Shown: positions 46,651-55,521 of the stretch, one piece after another
Layout of the letters: each line of letters starts with the position of its first letter
Position numbering within the stretch: the stretch's first letter is position 1
Source: Pseudomonas shirazensis
Lineage (GTDB): Bacteria; Pseudomonadota; Gammaproteobacteria; Pseudomonadales; Pseudomonadaceae
Length of the DNA stretch: 64,000 nucleotides
Direction of reading: 5' to 3'
Assembly: GCF_014268785.2 (NCBI RefSeq)
Contig: NZ_JABWRD020000001.1
Location: forward strand, 1,439,001 to 1,503,000
Translations under genes and position numbers: made by a program
The notes under the pieces: generated by a model
The model's input: the letters and a program-made list of their open reading frames with translations, nothing else
Told to the model about the DNA's origin: nothing
Databases searched by the model: none

Positions 46651-47186
46651 GCAAGGCGCAAGCAGTACAGGTGAGCCCGCTCAAGCAGTTCTGGCTGAAG
46701 TGGCGATTCCACATCAACATCCTGCTGATCCTGATCCCGCTGGGGTTCATGCCCAAGTACTTCGCCGACGCGGCCATGTTCCGCGGCGACAGTGGTTTGG
46801 GCGCCAATCAGGTCAGCGACATTCAGGTAGGCCCGTACACGCTCGACCTGGCCGAGCTGCGCGACGAAGCGCCCAGGGCGGATGGCCCGGCGGGTCATTT
46901 CAAACTGTTCAACGCAGCCCTGTGCAAAGCCTGTACCACGGAGGTTAAAGCGGTTTACCTGCGTATCGGCAAGCCGCGCAGCCTGCGCGCTGCGGGGACA
47001 ATTTTCTTCGGGGCACCGTACCGCATGATCACTTCGCTGCCGGTACCGCCGCGCACACGGTCTGACGCACAGGTCTGGATCACTATCGAAGGCTGGGACG
47101 GCAGCATGCACCAGGCATCCGTCCCCCTGGCCCAGGCCTCACCGGCAACCGTGGCCTGGCTCGAGAAACAAGGAGGCACCAAATGA
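46647..47186 (+). CDS. fpvH: FpvH: accessory protein of ferripyoverdine reduction
   Basis: 179 residues with one N-terminal membrane anchor (FHINILLILIPLGFMPKYF, about 26-45) and a periplasmic domain that includes a C-x-x-C (LCKACTTEV). It forms the FpvGHJK inner-membrane complex that helps release iron from pyoverdine. It overlaps both neighbours by ATGA. Confidence 0.85.
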   Translation: MSKAQAVQVSPLKQFWLKWRFHINILLILIPLGFMPKYFADAAMFRGDSGLGANQVSDIQVGPYTLDLAELRDEAPRADGPAGHFKLFNAALCKACTTEVKAVYLRIGKPRSLRAAGTIFFGAPYRMITSLPVPPRTRSDAQVWITIEGWDGSMHQASVPLAQASPATVAWLEKQGGTK

Positions 47187-47503
47187 AACACCTGACTCGC
47201 AGGCTGGCCCTGCCAATTCTGCTGCTCTGCGCGGGCCCTGCCCTGGCGCACAATCCGATGTGCGAGTGCGCCCCGGTCGATGCGGAGCAGATCAAATGCA
47301 CCGGTGGCTTCTCCGATGGCAGCGGCGCACCCGGCGTGACCCTGGACGTGATCGGCTACGACGAGCAGGTGCTGGTCGGCAGCAAGCTGGGAGACGACTC
47401 GACGCTGACCTTCAAGCGCCCAGACGGTGAATTCTACGTGCTGTTCGACGCCGGCCCCGGGCACGTCGTTGAAATCGACCATGCCGATATAGGCGAGCCA
47501 TGA
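47183..47503 (+). CDS. fpvJ: FpvJ: small periplasmic protein of ferripyoverdine reduction
   Basis: 106 residues with a signal peptide (LALPILLLCAGPALAHNP) and conserved cysteines in HNPMCECAPVDAEQIKCTGGF. It matches FpvJ by size and position in the fpvGHJK operon. It assists the reductase FpvG in the periplasm; its exact role is not known. Four-base overlaps with fpvH and fpvK. Confidence 0.82.
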   Translation: MKHLTRRLALPILLLCAGPALAHNPMCECAPVDAEQIKCTGGFSDGSGAPGVTLDVIGYDEQVLVGSKLGDDSTLTFKRPDGEFYVLFDAGPGHVVEIDHADIGEP

Positions 47504-48069
47504 GCCGCGCCCAGGTGATCCGCCCGGCCGGTGCCGGGCACGAGACGCTATATGTACTGCTGACAGCCCTGCTGATCCTGGCGCTGGCCGCCACGGTGGT
47601 AACGCTGCGCGGCGAGCGTGAGGATGAAGTCAGCATCGAGAGCCACCAGATCGACGCCCGTCGCGACCTGACAGCGGCCGAACAAGGGGTTTTCACAGAC
47701 CTGTTGGTGGCGTTCGACGAGATCCGCCAGTTGCGCGAAGAGAGCGGTTCCATGCCTGAAGTGGCCAGCCTCGCCGAAGAAGGCCTGCCGCCGTTTGTCA
47801 GCGATGCCAGCAGCGTCAGCCGCGGTGGCCATCAATGGCAGTGGCTGGCTGCCGGCGCCTATCTGGGGCGCAGCCAGGACAGCGCGGTTGCCGGTAGCTT
47901 CCTGCTGATCGTGCCCGCGCAGGCGGATGAACGGGCCGATGTCTGGCTGCGTCGCGACACCGCAGCGGTGGTCCCGGACGACCTGCAGCCGGTGGCCCTG
48001 ATCGCCGCTGGCTGGCAGCAAGTGGTCAGCCATTACGACGCCGGGGTTACCCGTCAACACCGTCACTGA
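47500..48069 (+). CDS. fpvK: FpvK: membrane-anchored accessory protein of ferripyoverdine reduction
   Basis: 189 residues with one hydrophobic segment near the N-terminus (LYVLLTALLILALAATVVTL, about 26-45) and a periplasmic part of mixed helix. Assigned by size, membrane layout and order (fourth gene of fpvGHJK). The stop is followed by fpvC after 16 bases. Confidence 0.82.
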   Translation: MSRAQVIRPAGAGHETLYVLLTALLILALAATVVTLRGEREDEVSIESHQIDARRDLTAAEQGVFTDLLVAFDEIRQLREESGSMPEVASLAEEGLPPFVSDASSVSRGGHQWQWLAAGAYLGRSQDSAVAGSFLLIVPAQADERADVWLRRDTAAVVPDDLQPVALIAAGWQQVVSHYDAGVTRQHRH

Positions 48070-48085
48070 ATCCAAGGACTCCTCC

Positions 48086-49003
48086 ATGCTTCGCTCCGCC
48101 CTCGCCCGCCGCGCCCTCGCCCTGCTCATGGCCTGCGCCCTCCCGGCCCTGGCCCATGCCGAGGCCGGCAAGCCACTGCGCATCGGCATCACCCTGCATC
48201 CTTATTACAGCTATGTGAGCAACATCGTCGGCGACAAGGCCGAAGTGGTGCCGTTGATTCCTGCCGGTTTCAACCCGCATGCCTACGAGCCGCGCGCCGA
48301 AGACATCAAACGCATTGGCGGCCTGGATGTGATCGTGCTCAACGGCGTCGGCCATGATGACTTCGCCGACCGCATGATCGCCGCCAGCGAAACCCCTGAT
48401 ATCAAAACCATCGAGGCCAATGCCAACGTGCCGCTGCTGGCCGCGACCGGGATTGCCGCCCGTGGTGCAGGCAAGGTGGTCAACCCGCACACCTTCCTGT
48501 CGATCAGCACCACCATCGCCCAGGTCAACAATATCGCCCGCGAGCTGGGCAAGCTCGACCCGGACAACGCCAAGTTCTATACCCAGAACGCCCGTGCCTA
48601 TGCCAAGCGCCTGCGCAAGCTGCGCGCCGACGCCCTGGCCAAGGTCACCGAAGCGCCCCACGCGGATTTCCGCGTAGCGACCATTCATGCCGCCTACGAC
48701 TATCTGGTGCGCGACTTCGGCCTGGAGGTCACCGCTGTGGTCGAGCCTGCTCACGGCATCGAGCCAAGCCCGGCGCAGCTGAAAAAGACCATCGACCAGC
48801 TAAAGGCACTCGACGTCAAAGTGATCTTCTCGGAGATGGACTTCCCTTCGGCCTACGTCGAAACAATTCAGCGTGAGTCTGGCGTGCGCATCTACCCGCT
48901 GACGCACATCTCCTACGGCGAATACACCAAGGAGAAGTACGAGGTCGAGATGCAGCGCAACCTCGATACCGTGGTCCGAGCGATTCAGGAGAACAACGCA
49001 TGA
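48086..49003 (+). CDS. fpvC: FpvC: periplasmic metal-binding protein of the FpvCDEF transporter
   Basis: A 305-residue cluster A-I (ZnuA/MntA-type) solute-binding protein with a signal peptide ending in LPALAHA. Metal-site segments include HPYYSYVSNIVGDKAEVVPLIPAGFNPHAYEPRAEDI, VNPHTFLSIS and TIHAAYDYLVRDFGLE. In P. aeruginosa FpvC binds the Fe2+ released from pyoverdine and FpvF binds the siderophore. It overlaps fpvD by ATGA. Confidence 0.9.
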   Translation: MLRSALARRALALLMACALPALAHAEAGKPLRIGITLHPYYSYVSNIVGDKAEVVPLIPAGFNPHAYEPRAEDIKRIGGLDVIVLNGVGHDDFADRMIAASETPDIKTIEANANVPLLAATGIAARGAGKVVNPHTFLSISTTIAQVNNIARELGKLDPDNAKFYTQNARAYAKRLRKLRADALAKVTEAPHADFRVATIHAAYDYLVRDFGLEVTAVVEPAHGIEPSPAQLKKTIDQLKALDVKVIFSEMDFPSAYVETIQRESGVRIYPLTHISYGEYTKEKYEVEMQRNLDTVVRAIQENNA

Positions 49004-49749
49004 CTGCGGCGGCCAACCTCAGCGTGGCCATGGGCCCGCGTATCGAGTTCGCCAGCATCGACCTGACTCTCGGGCGGACTTCGATTCTGGAACAGGTCAG
49101 CTTCAGCGTGGCAGCCGGCAGCGTGCATGCCATTGTCGGCCCCAACGGCGGCGGCAAGAGCTCGCTGATCAAGACCCTGCTCGGACAGATGCCGCATCAG
49201 GGTCAGCTGACCTTGCACTGGCCGGGCGAGCACGAAGTCATCGGCTATGTGCCACAAGCGCTGGAGTTTGATCGTGGCCTACCTATGACTGTCGACGACT
49301 TCATGGCTGCCATGTGCCAGCGCCGACCGGCCTTTCTCGGCCTGTCGCGCCGGGTCCAACCTGCCATCGATGCAGCACTGGCCCGGGTGGGCATGCTCGA
49401 CAAGCGCAAGCGGCGCATGGGCGCGCTGTCTGGTGGCGAGCGCCAGCGCGTGCTGCTGGCCCAAGGGCTGATTCCCGAGCCGCAACTGCTGGTGCTTGAC
49501 GAACCCATGTCGGCCCTCGATGAAGCCGGTATCCAGGTGTTCGAGCAACTGCTGCACCGCTGGCGCCAGAGCGGCATCACCGTGCTGTGGATCGAGCATG
49601 ACCTGGAAGCGGTGCTGCGCTTGGCCGACCGAGTGACCGGCCTCAGCCGCAAAGTACTGTTCGATGCGCCACCGGCCCAGGCCCTGACCCCCGAGCGGCT
49701 GCTTGGCCTGTTCTCCGTCCACCCTCGCAGCGAGAGCCTCGCCCGATGA
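49000..49749 (+). CDS. fpvD: FpvD: ATPase of the FpvCDEF iron transporter
   Basis: A 249-residue ABC ATPase with Walker A GPNGGGKSSLIKT near 47, Q-loop YVPQALEFD, signature LSGGERQRVLLAQGL, Walker B LLVLDEPMSALDE and H-loop WIEHDLE. It powers FpvE for ferrous iron import into the cytoplasm. It overlaps fpvE by ATGA. Confidence 0.92.
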   Translation: MTAAANLSVAMGPRIEFASIDLTLGRTSILEQVSFSVAAGSVHAIVGPNGGGKSSLIKTLLGQMPHQGQLTLHWPGEHEVIGYVPQALEFDRGLPMTVDDFMAAMCQRRPAFLGLSRRVQPAIDAALARVGMLDKRKRRMGALSGGERQRVLLAQGLIPEPQLLVLDEPMSALDEAGIQVFEQLLHRWRQSGITVLWIEHDLEAVLRLADRVTGLSRKVLFDAPPAQALTPERLLGLFSVHPRSESLAR

Positions 49750-50645
49750 GCTTTGAAGCCTTCCGCCAACTGATCCAGGAATGGGCCAGCGCTGGCTATC
49801 TGCCGGAGGCGCTGGCCTACGGCTTCGTCATCAACGCGCTGATTGCCGGGGTGATGATCGGCCCGGTGCTGGGTGGCCTCGGCACCCTGGTCGTGGTCAA
49901 ACGCTTCGCCTTCTTCTCCGAAGCGGTCGGCCATGCCGCGCTGACCGGGGTTGCCATCGGCATCCTGCTCGGCGAGCCCTACACCGGGCCGTACGGCAGC
50001 CTGTTCGGCTACTGCCTGCTGTTCGGCATCCTGCTCAATTTCCTGCGCAACCGCACCGGGCTGTCGCCGGACACCTTGATCGGGGTGTTCCTGTCGGTGT
50101 CGCTGGCACTGGGCGCAAGCCTGCTGCTGATGCTCGCAGGCAAGATCAACGTGCACATCCTCGAGAACGTCTTGTTCGGCTCGGTGCTGACGGTCAGTGC
50201 TCAGGACCTGCTGGTGCTGGGCATCGTCGCAGTACTGGTGCTGGCCCTGGCGTTGCCGCTGTACAACCGGATCATGCTGGCCAGTTTCAACCCACAGCTG
50301 GCGGCGGTCCGCGGGGTAGCGGTGAAGACCCTGGACTATCTGTTCGTCGTGCTGGTGACGTTGGTGACCGTGGCTTCAGTCAAGGTCATCGGCGCGATTC
50401 TGGTCGGCGCCCTGCTGGTGATCCCGGCAGCGGCAGCACGCCTGGTCAGCCAGTCGCTGAAAGGCTTTTTCTTCATCTCGGTGCTGATCGCTACGGTGAG
50501 CACGCTGTGCGGCATTCTGCTGCCGATCGTCTTCGACCTGCCGGTGCCGTCTGGTGCGGCGATCATTCTGGTGGCCGGCGTCTGCTTCGCCCTTGCCGCC
50601 CTCGCCCGCGCTCTGGTGCCACGCCTGCAAGGAAACCCGGCATGA
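49746..50645 (+). CDS. fpvE: FpvE: permease of the FpvCDEF iron transporter
   Basis: A 299-residue ABC-3 family permease (ZnuB/MntB type) with about eight membrane segments. Markers are VVKRFAFFSEAVGHAALTGVAIGILLG, LENVLFGSVLTVSAQDLL and VGALLVIPAAAARLVSQSLKGF. It forms the inner-membrane channel for Fe2+ with FpvD. Overlap of four bases with fpvF. Confidence 0.92.
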   Translation: MSFEAFRQLIQEWASAGYLPEALAYGFVINALIAGVMIGPVLGGLGTLVVVKRFAFFSEAVGHAALTGVAIGILLGEPYTGPYGSLFGYCLLFGILLNFLRNRTGLSPDTLIGVFLSVSLALGASLLLMLAGKINVHILENVLFGSVLTVSAQDLLVLGIVAVLVLALALPLYNRIMLASFNPQLAAVRGVAVKTLDYLFVVLVTLVTVASVKVIGAILVGALLVIPAAAARLVSQSLKGFFFISVLIATVSTLCGILLPIVFDLPVPSGAAIILVAGVCFALAALARALVPRLQGNPA

Positions 50646-51529
50646 CTTCTACCCTCAAGCAACTGACTCTGGCCTTGGCCCTGGTGGGCCTGCCCGCGCT
50701 GGCGCTGGCGGCCAAACCGGCAACGGTTACCGTGCTGACCAGCCTGCCGGTCACCCACAGCCTGGCCACCGCGCTGCTCGAAGGCACGTCGGTACAGCTC
50801 AACAGCGCGGCGCCGGCGAACCTGCCAGCGACCCGCCAGCCGTCGTACTTCAGTGGCCGCGGTGGCGCCAGCCTGGACAAGGCCGCGCAAACGGCCGACG
50901 CCGCCATTGGCCTGCGTTCGATCTGGCGCGATGACCCGCTCTACCCAATGGCCCGGCGCAGCAACATCCGCATCGTCGAGATCGATGCCGCACGCCCGGT
51001 AGACGGTGCGCTGCCAGGCATTGCGATCCAGGGAGACAACGCGTTTGCCGGCTATCCATGGCTCAACCCCACCAACATGGGGCGCATGGCCGACGTCGTG
51101 GCCAACGATCTCGAGCGTTTGTCGCCGAGCGACAAGGCCAGGATCCAGGCCAATCTGGCAGGCCTGAAACGGCAGATGCTGGAACTCAACGCCAGCAGCC
51201 AGACGCGCCTGGCCGAGGCCGACAACCTCAGTGTGGTGAACCTGTCCGAGCGTCTCGGTTATCTGGTCAGCGGGCTCAATCTGGATGTGGTCGATCAGCC
51301 GCTGCCGGCGGATGACAAGTGGGATGCCGCTGCGCTCAAGGCCTTGGCCGACACGCTCAAAGGTCAGGGCGTGGCCTTGGTGGTTCACCATCGCCAACCC
51401 GCTGCCGAAGTCGCCGAGGTTATCAAGGCAGCCGGAGCAAAACTGGTCATAGTTGAAAGTGATCCACAAGACAGCGTCGCCGGGCTCAAAGCCAGTGTCG
51501 AACAGGTCATCGCCGCTCTGCTCGGCTAA
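50642..51529 (+). CDS. fpvF: FpvF: periplasmic binding protein of the FpvCDEF system
   Basis: A 295-residue periplasmic protein with a signal peptide (LTLALALVGLPALALA), distantly related to ZnuA-like proteins. FpvF of P. aeruginosa binds apo- and ferripyoverdine and interacts with FpvC. The ATG at 50642 follows fpvE by ATGA overlap and is chosen over the much longer open frame. It is the last gene of the operon, with a hairpin just after. Confidence 0.9.
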   Translation: MTSTLKQLTLALALVGLPALALAAKPATVTVLTSLPVTHSLATALLEGTSVQLNSAAPANLPATRQPSYFSGRGGASLDKAAQTADAAIGLRSIWRDDPLYPMARRSNIRIVEIDAARPVDGALPGIAIQGDNAFAGYPWLNPTNMGRMADVVANDLERLSPSDKARIQANLAGLKRQMLELNASSQTRLAEADNLSVVNLSERLGYLVSGLNLDVVDQPLPADDKWDAAALKALADTLKGQGVALVVHHRQPAAEVAEVIKAAGAKLVIVESDPQDSVAGLKASVEQVIAALLG

Positions 51530-51534
51530 CCTGG

Positions 51535-51562
51535 TTTCAGGGGCTGCCAACAGCCCCTGAAA
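51535..51562. terminator. Bidirectional hairpin after fpvF
   Basis: TTTCAGGGGCTG (51535-51546), loop CCAA, and CAGCCCCTGAAA (51551-51562) form a perfect 12-bp stem between convergent fpvF and the DUF1615 gene. Confidence 0.8.
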
Positions 51563-51572
51563 TGCTCGTCCA

Positions 51573-52655
51573 TCAGCGTTTCATACAGCGCTGATAACGC
51601 TCATCTACTCGACCAGCGAACCACGCCGTGGTCAGCTTGCGGGTGATCTTCGGGCTCTTCAGCTCGATCCCTGGCAACACCGCGCGCGGCAGCGACTTGC
51701 CGGCTTTGGCATCTGCCAGCGCAAATACCTCGCGATACAACTCGCTCTCCTCGAACGCAAGGCTTTCGCCCTCCTCCAGCTGGCTGCGTATTTGCGTGTT
51801 GCGCAAGCCCAGCGTCACCCCCAGCTTGCGTGCTGCCTGCTCGGTAGCGCCGGGCATGATCGAGCCCGGTGCAATCAGGTCACCATCGAGCGCCAGGCTG
51901 ACGCCACTGGCGCGACTCAGCGCCGCCTGAAACGCCGCGTTGCGGCTGGCGTACCAACCCGCATTGAAGTCGCCAAAACGGTACAGCTGGCGCGGGTAAT
52001 GCGCCGGATACCCCAACAGGTGGGCGATGCCGAAATACATGCCGCCGCGTCGGCTGAACACCTCCTGGCGAATGGTACCCTGATAGCTATAGGGGTAATT
52101 GCTGGCATGACGTTGGGCAAAGTCAATACTGACCTGCATCGGCCCACCGGTGTGCACCGGGTTAAGCCCGCCGAGCAGCGTCTTGCCCAACGGCAAACGT
52201 TCGATGACCTCGTCGTACAGCGCGCTGAGCTGCTTCTCGCTGCGCACCGCCGCCAGCCGCTGCTGATACGACTTGCCGTTGCCGGAGGGCGTCAGCAACG
52301 CAGCGTCCACCAGCAGTTTGGGGATATGCAGCCGGCCGGCCCGGCGGTCGATCTCGGCGCGGGCGATGCGGCCCAGGTTGGGCACCTGCGGGTCGGCGGT
52401 AAAGGTTGATTCCTGCTCGGTCACGGCCAATACCGCGCACAGATTGCTCTTGCTCGGATCAAGTTGCTGAGCTGTAAACGCCGTCTGGATGTCTTCGGCC
52501 CAGCCCTGACGGTCGTTGAGTTGGGCGGGCAGCAGCCGCAGCAGTTGTGCGCGAACCTTGGCCGGGTCTGCTTCGGGAGCACTCTCACGCTGACCGGCAC
52601 ACCCTTGCAGCAGGGCCAGAATCACCACGCCGGCCCCGGCCAGACGCCGGTTCAG
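51573..52655 (-). CDS. DUF1615-type lipoprotein
   Basis: A protein of about 360 residues. From a CTG at 52653-52655 the signal reads (M)NRRLAGAGVVILALLQGC, a proper basic n-region and lipobox. From the first conventional start (GTG, 52628) the basic residues would be missing. GGAG lies seven bases before this CTG, which overlaps the stop of the isochorismatase gene. The mature part has VLAVTEQESTFTADPQVPNLGRIARAEIDRR, GGPMQVSIDFAQ and FGDFNAGWYASRNAAFQ, resembling a lytic-transglycosylase-like fold of DUF1615 proteins. Function not shown. Confidence 0.8.
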   Translation of the reverse strand: MNRRLAGAGVVILALLQGCAGQRESAPEADPAKVRAQLLRLLPAQLNDRQGWAEDIQTAFTAQQLDPSKSNLCAVLAVTEQESTFTADPQVPNLGRIARAEIDRRAGRLHIPKLLVDAALLTPSGNGKSYQQRLAAVRSEKQLSALYDEVIERLPLGKTLLGGLNPVHTGGPMQVSIDFAQRHASNYPYSYQGTIRQEVFSRRGGMYFGIAHLLGYPAHYPRQLYRFGDFNAGWYASRNAAFQAALSRASGVSLALDGDLIAPGSIMPGATEQAARKLGVTLGLRNTQIRSQLEEGESLAFEESELYREVFALADAKAGKSLPRAVLPGIELKSPKITRKLTTAWFAGRVDERYQRCMKR

Positions 52656-53203
52656 GGTTGTTCTCCGACCATGTAGGTTTTGCTGATATGGCGGAACTGC
52701 GGATGGGCAGCGCTGCCCATTAGCTCGAACACGACCATCTCGCGGGTGACGATCTGCGCACCGGCGGCACGCATGCGCGCCAGCGCTGCAGCCTTATTCG
52801 CCACGGTACGGCTGTCGCAGGCATCCTCGACGACAAAGACCTGCTTGCCCAAACCGAGCAGGCCAAGCACGGTTTGCAGTACGCACACGTGGGTCTCCAT
52901 GCCGCACACGATCACTTGCTCGCGCTCGAGCAAGCTGGCCGGCAGACACTGCGCGGCCACGCAGGAAAAGTGCTGCTTGCTGACCACCTGCGCGGCCGGA
53001 GCCGCCGCCGTGAGCTCGGTCAGGGTTGACCCGAGGCCTTGCGGGTATTGTTCGGAGATTACCGTTGGCAGCTGCAGCTCGGCAGTTGCCGCTAGCAACC
53101 AGCGCGCTCGCGCCCGGGTACCGGCCGGGTCGCTCATGGCGCCAATCAATTTTTCCTGGATATCGACGACCAACAGCGTGGCCTTGAGCGGATCAATCAA
53201 CAT
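52652..53203 (-). CDS. Isochorismatase-family cysteine hydrolase (YcaC-like)
   Basis: A 183-residue hydrolase with the catalytic set aspartate in LLVVDIQEKL (residue 14), lysine in VVSKQHFSC and cysteine in GMETHVCVLQTVLGL near 104. It belongs to the isochorismatase-like/YcaC group. Substrates are unknown and it does not follow from the pyoverdine genes nearby. It is coupled to the DUF1615 gene downstream. Confidence 0.88.
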   Translation of the reverse strand: MLIDPLKATLLVVDIQEKLIGAMSDPAGTRARARWLLAATAELQLPTVISEQYPQGLGSTLTELTAAAPAAQVVSKQHFSCVAAQCLPASLLEREQVIVCGMETHVCVLQTVLGLLGLGKQVFVVEDACDSRTVANKAAALARMRAAGAQIVTREMVVFELMGSAAHPQFRHISKTYMVGEQP

Positions 53204-53259
53204 TGCCCATCCCTTGCTTAGGAAAACTCAAGCCTCTCGCAAGCAAGGGAGGACGTCAA

Positions 53260-53979
53260 TCAGGCAGTCAGGCGCAGCGGCTCGAGGACCTCGGTCAGCA
53301 CGCTCAGCACGCGGTCTTCGTGCTGATGAATGAAGAAATGCCCACCCGGAAAGTGCTGCAGAGAAAACTCCCCAAGCGTTTCTCGGCTCCAGGCCTGCAA
53401 CTGATCGGGGCTGGCGCGATCCGTCTCGCCACCGAGCACCCGCAACGGGCAGCGCAGTAATGGCCGCTGGCGATAGGCATAGCGGCCACACAGGAGAAAG
53501 TCAGCGCGCAGGATCGGCAAGGTCAGGTTCATCAGCTCCTGATTGTTCAACACCTCCTCAGGCGTACCTTGCAGACTGCGCAGCTCGGCGATCAACTCGG
53601 CGTCGCTGCGTGGCTCGCGCCAGCGGTTGCCGTCGTAGTCCTCGCGCCGAGTGGGCGCGGCGGTACCGCAGGCAAACAACGCCAACGGCGGCGGGCAACC
53701 CAGCGCCTGCAGTTCGTGGGCCAACTCAAACGCCACCAGCGCGCCCAGGCTATGCCCAAGCAGCGCGTAAGGCGCGTTGGCTGCCAATCGTTGCTCAGCG
53801 GCCAATTGCCTGGCCAGGCCCAGCAGGTCGGTGTGCAACGCCTCGCCCATGCGCGCACCGCGACCTGGCAACTCCACCGGACGCACCTGCAGCCAGGCAG
53901 GCAGCTTGCGCCGCCAGCGGCCATAGACCATTGCACTGGAGCCTGAGTAGGGAAGGCACAACAGGTTGACTACGCTCAT
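53260..53979 (-). CDS. pvdG: Type II thioesterase of pyoverdine synthesis (PvdG-like)
   Basis: A 239-residue alpha/beta hydrolase with LLCLPYSGSSAMVYGRWRRKL at the start, the nucleophile motif YALLGHSLGALVAFELA near residue 93 and the histidine in PGGHFFIHQ. Type II thioesterases clear wrongly loaded carrier proteins of NRPS lines. It lies 10 bases after the mbtH-like gene on the same strand, with a PvdS-type box in front, as expected for pyoverdine genes. Naming follows P. aeruginosa PvdG. Confidence 0.88.
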   Translation of the reverse strand: MSVVNLLCLPYSGSSAMVYGRWRRKLPAWLQVRPVELPGRGARMGEALHTDLLGLARQLAAEQRLAANAPYALLGHSLGALVAFELAHELQALGCPPPLALFACGTAAPTRREDYDGNRWREPRSDAELIAELRSLQGTPEEVLNNQELMNLTLPILRADFLLCGRYAYRQRPLLRCPLRVLGGETDRASPDQLQAWSRETLGEFSLQHFPGGHFFIHQHEDRVLSVLTEVLEPLRLTA

Positions 53980-53989
53980 CGGCAGACGC

Positions 53990-54211
53990 TCACTGCGCCG
54001 CCGCTGCTGCCATCTTCTGGCGCAAGCTCAGCGGTCGCATGTCGGTCCAGACCTCATCGATGTAGGCAAGGCATTCCTGCTTCAGGCCGCTTTTGCCCGC
54101 TGCGCGCCAGCCCGCCGGGATCGCTTTGTAATCAGGCCAGATCGAGTACTGCTCCTCATGGTTGAGCACCACCTGAAAAACGATATCGTCACGGTCGAAA
54201 ACGGAAGTCAT
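53990..54211 (-). CDS. MbtH-like NRPS partner protein
   Basis: A 73-residue protein with the MbtH signature N-x-E-x-QYSIWP ([26 protein letters not shown]) and the end [17 protein letters not shown]. MbtH-like proteins bind and activate adenylation domains of non-ribosomal peptide synthetases, here for pyoverdine. A PvdS-type box lies about 88 bases upstream. Confidence 0.95.
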   Translation of the reverse strand: MTSVFDRDDIVFQVVLNHEEQYSIWPDYKAIPAGWRAAGKSGLKQECLAYIDEVWTDMRPLSLRQKMAAAAAQ

Positions 54212-54298
54212 TGTCTGTCTCCTTGAAAATTGCCCGCCCCAGCACGGTCGGCGCGGGGCGATGGTTGCGGCCGTCTCAACGGCACTGACTTCAAGAGA

Positions 54299-54322
54299 AC
54301 GTAAAAGCCCCGGGCAAAATTA
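54299..54322 (-). promoter_or_regulatory. PvdS iron-starvation box upstream of mbtH-pvdG
   Basis: On the minus strand, TAATT (54318-54322) is followed after exactly 16 bases by CGT (54299-54301). It differs from the TAAAT consensus at one base, and matches the spacing seen upstream of pvdA. Confidence 0.65.
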
Positions 54323-54402
54323 GTCACCCGTGGTCTTTGCAAGCGCCGCCAATGCTGTCATACATCCAGTTACATCTGCCCAGCGCTTCGAGGAGAACAA
54401 CA

Positions 54403-55020
54403 ATGCTCGGTGTGACCGACTACGGCGCCTTCGTCATCGCTTTTCTGATCCTGCTGGCCATCCCCGGTCCTGGCAACTTCGCGCTGATCACCGCTACCGG
54501 CAAGGCGGGCATCAAAGGTGGCCTGGCTGCCACGTGCGGGGTGATTCTCGGCGATCAGGTATTGATGTGGCTGGCGGTGGCTGGGGTTGCCACGCTGCTG
54601 GCGGCCTACCCCGCGGCGTTCCATGTGGTGCAGTGGGCCGGCGCGGCCTATCTCGCCTATCTGGGACTGCGCATGCTGCTCAGCAAGGCCGGCGGCGCAC
54701 CGCGCGTCAGCCGCATGGACAGCGGCCATTACCTGCGCCAGACGATGATGATCACCCTGCTCAACCCCAAGGCGATCATGTTTTACATGGCGTTCTTTCC
54801 GCTGTTCATCGACCCGGTTCGGCACCAGGGCATGGTCACTTTCGCCTTCATGGCGGTAACCATCGCCGCGCTGACATTGCTTTACGGGCTGGTGGCCGTG
54901 CTGCTGACCCATCACCTGGCCGAACGCATGCGCGCCAGCCCCAAACTGTCGAATGTGCTCGAGCGCCTGGCGGGTGCTTGCCTGATTGGCTTCGGGATAA
55001 AACTGGCGGCGATGCGCTGA
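54403..55020 (+). CDS. LysE-family amino-acid exporter
   Basis: 205 residues with about six membrane segments and the family start AFVIAFLILLAIPGPGNFALITATGKAGIKGGLAATCGVILGD, then MMITLLNPKAIMFYMAFFPLF. RhtB/LysE proteins export amino acids such as lysine, threonine or homoserine lactone. AGGAG precedes the ATG at 54403. Substrate not known. Confidence 0.92.
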   Translation: MLGVTDYGAFVIAFLILLAIPGPGNFALITATGKAGIKGGLAATCGVILGDQVLMWLAVAGVATLLAAYPAAFHVVQWAGAAYLAYLGLRMLLSKAGGAPRVSRMDSGHYLRQTMMITLLNPKAIMFYMAFFPLFIDPVRHQGMVTFAFMAVTIAALTLLYGLVAVLLTHHLAERMRASPKLSNVLERLAGACLIGFGIKLAAMR

Positions 55021-55021
55021 C

Positions 55022-55423
55022 TCAGGCGTCACGCAACAGGTCGTGCGCATCGAGCAGGCGGAAAGCAACTTCCGGGTTGCGCTCCAGCCCCCGGCGGATG
55101 GCTGCGGGGATGGCCTGGCGGGTCTTGCGGCACAGACCAGGCTGCTCGGCCAGTTCGATGAGGATACCGCGCATGGTGCGCACTTCGTTGAAACTGGGAG
55201 CAATGTGCACGCGGATGCCAAGCTGATCATGCATCAGCTGCTGCAAACGGTGCAGATCTTCAAGGCCCTTGAGGTTTTCCAGGCGTTCGAGCAGGCGTTT
55301 TTCTTCGTGGCGAGTCAGGCGCAGGATACGCTGCGCTGCAGGCGATGCGGCTTGCAAGTCATCGCGCCCGCAGTCGCAGGCACCGGGCGGGCAAGGTTGA
55401 CGTATCGGCTGGCTGGCTGTCAT
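55022..55423 (-). CDS. Hypothetical protein with an N-terminal cysteine cluster
   Basis: 133 residues. A short N-terminal C-x4-C-x-C (PCPPGACDCGRDDL) is followed by helical segments (RLTRHEEKRLLERLENLKGLEDLHRLQQLMHDQLGI), and the basic C-terminal half includes RKTRQAIPAAIRRGLERNPEVAFRLLDAHDLLRD. There is no signal peptide or membrane segment. The cysteines could bind a metal. I recognise no family. It is convergent with the LysE gene, with two bases between stops. Confidence 0.75.
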   Translation of the reverse strand: MTASQPIRQPCPPGACDCGRDDLQAASPAAQRILRLTRHEEKRLLERLENLKGLEDLHRLQQLMHDQLGIRVHIAPSFNEVRTMRGILIELAEQPGLCRKTRQAIPAAIRRGLERNPEVAFRLLDAHDLLRDA

Positions 55424-55521
55424 GTGCCTAGCATAGCCGTTGTCACCGAGCCGCAACCACCGCCGTTGCTGATCCGAGAGCGGACAAATCGATACCCGTG
55501 CTCAGATCAGCGAGCAACCTG

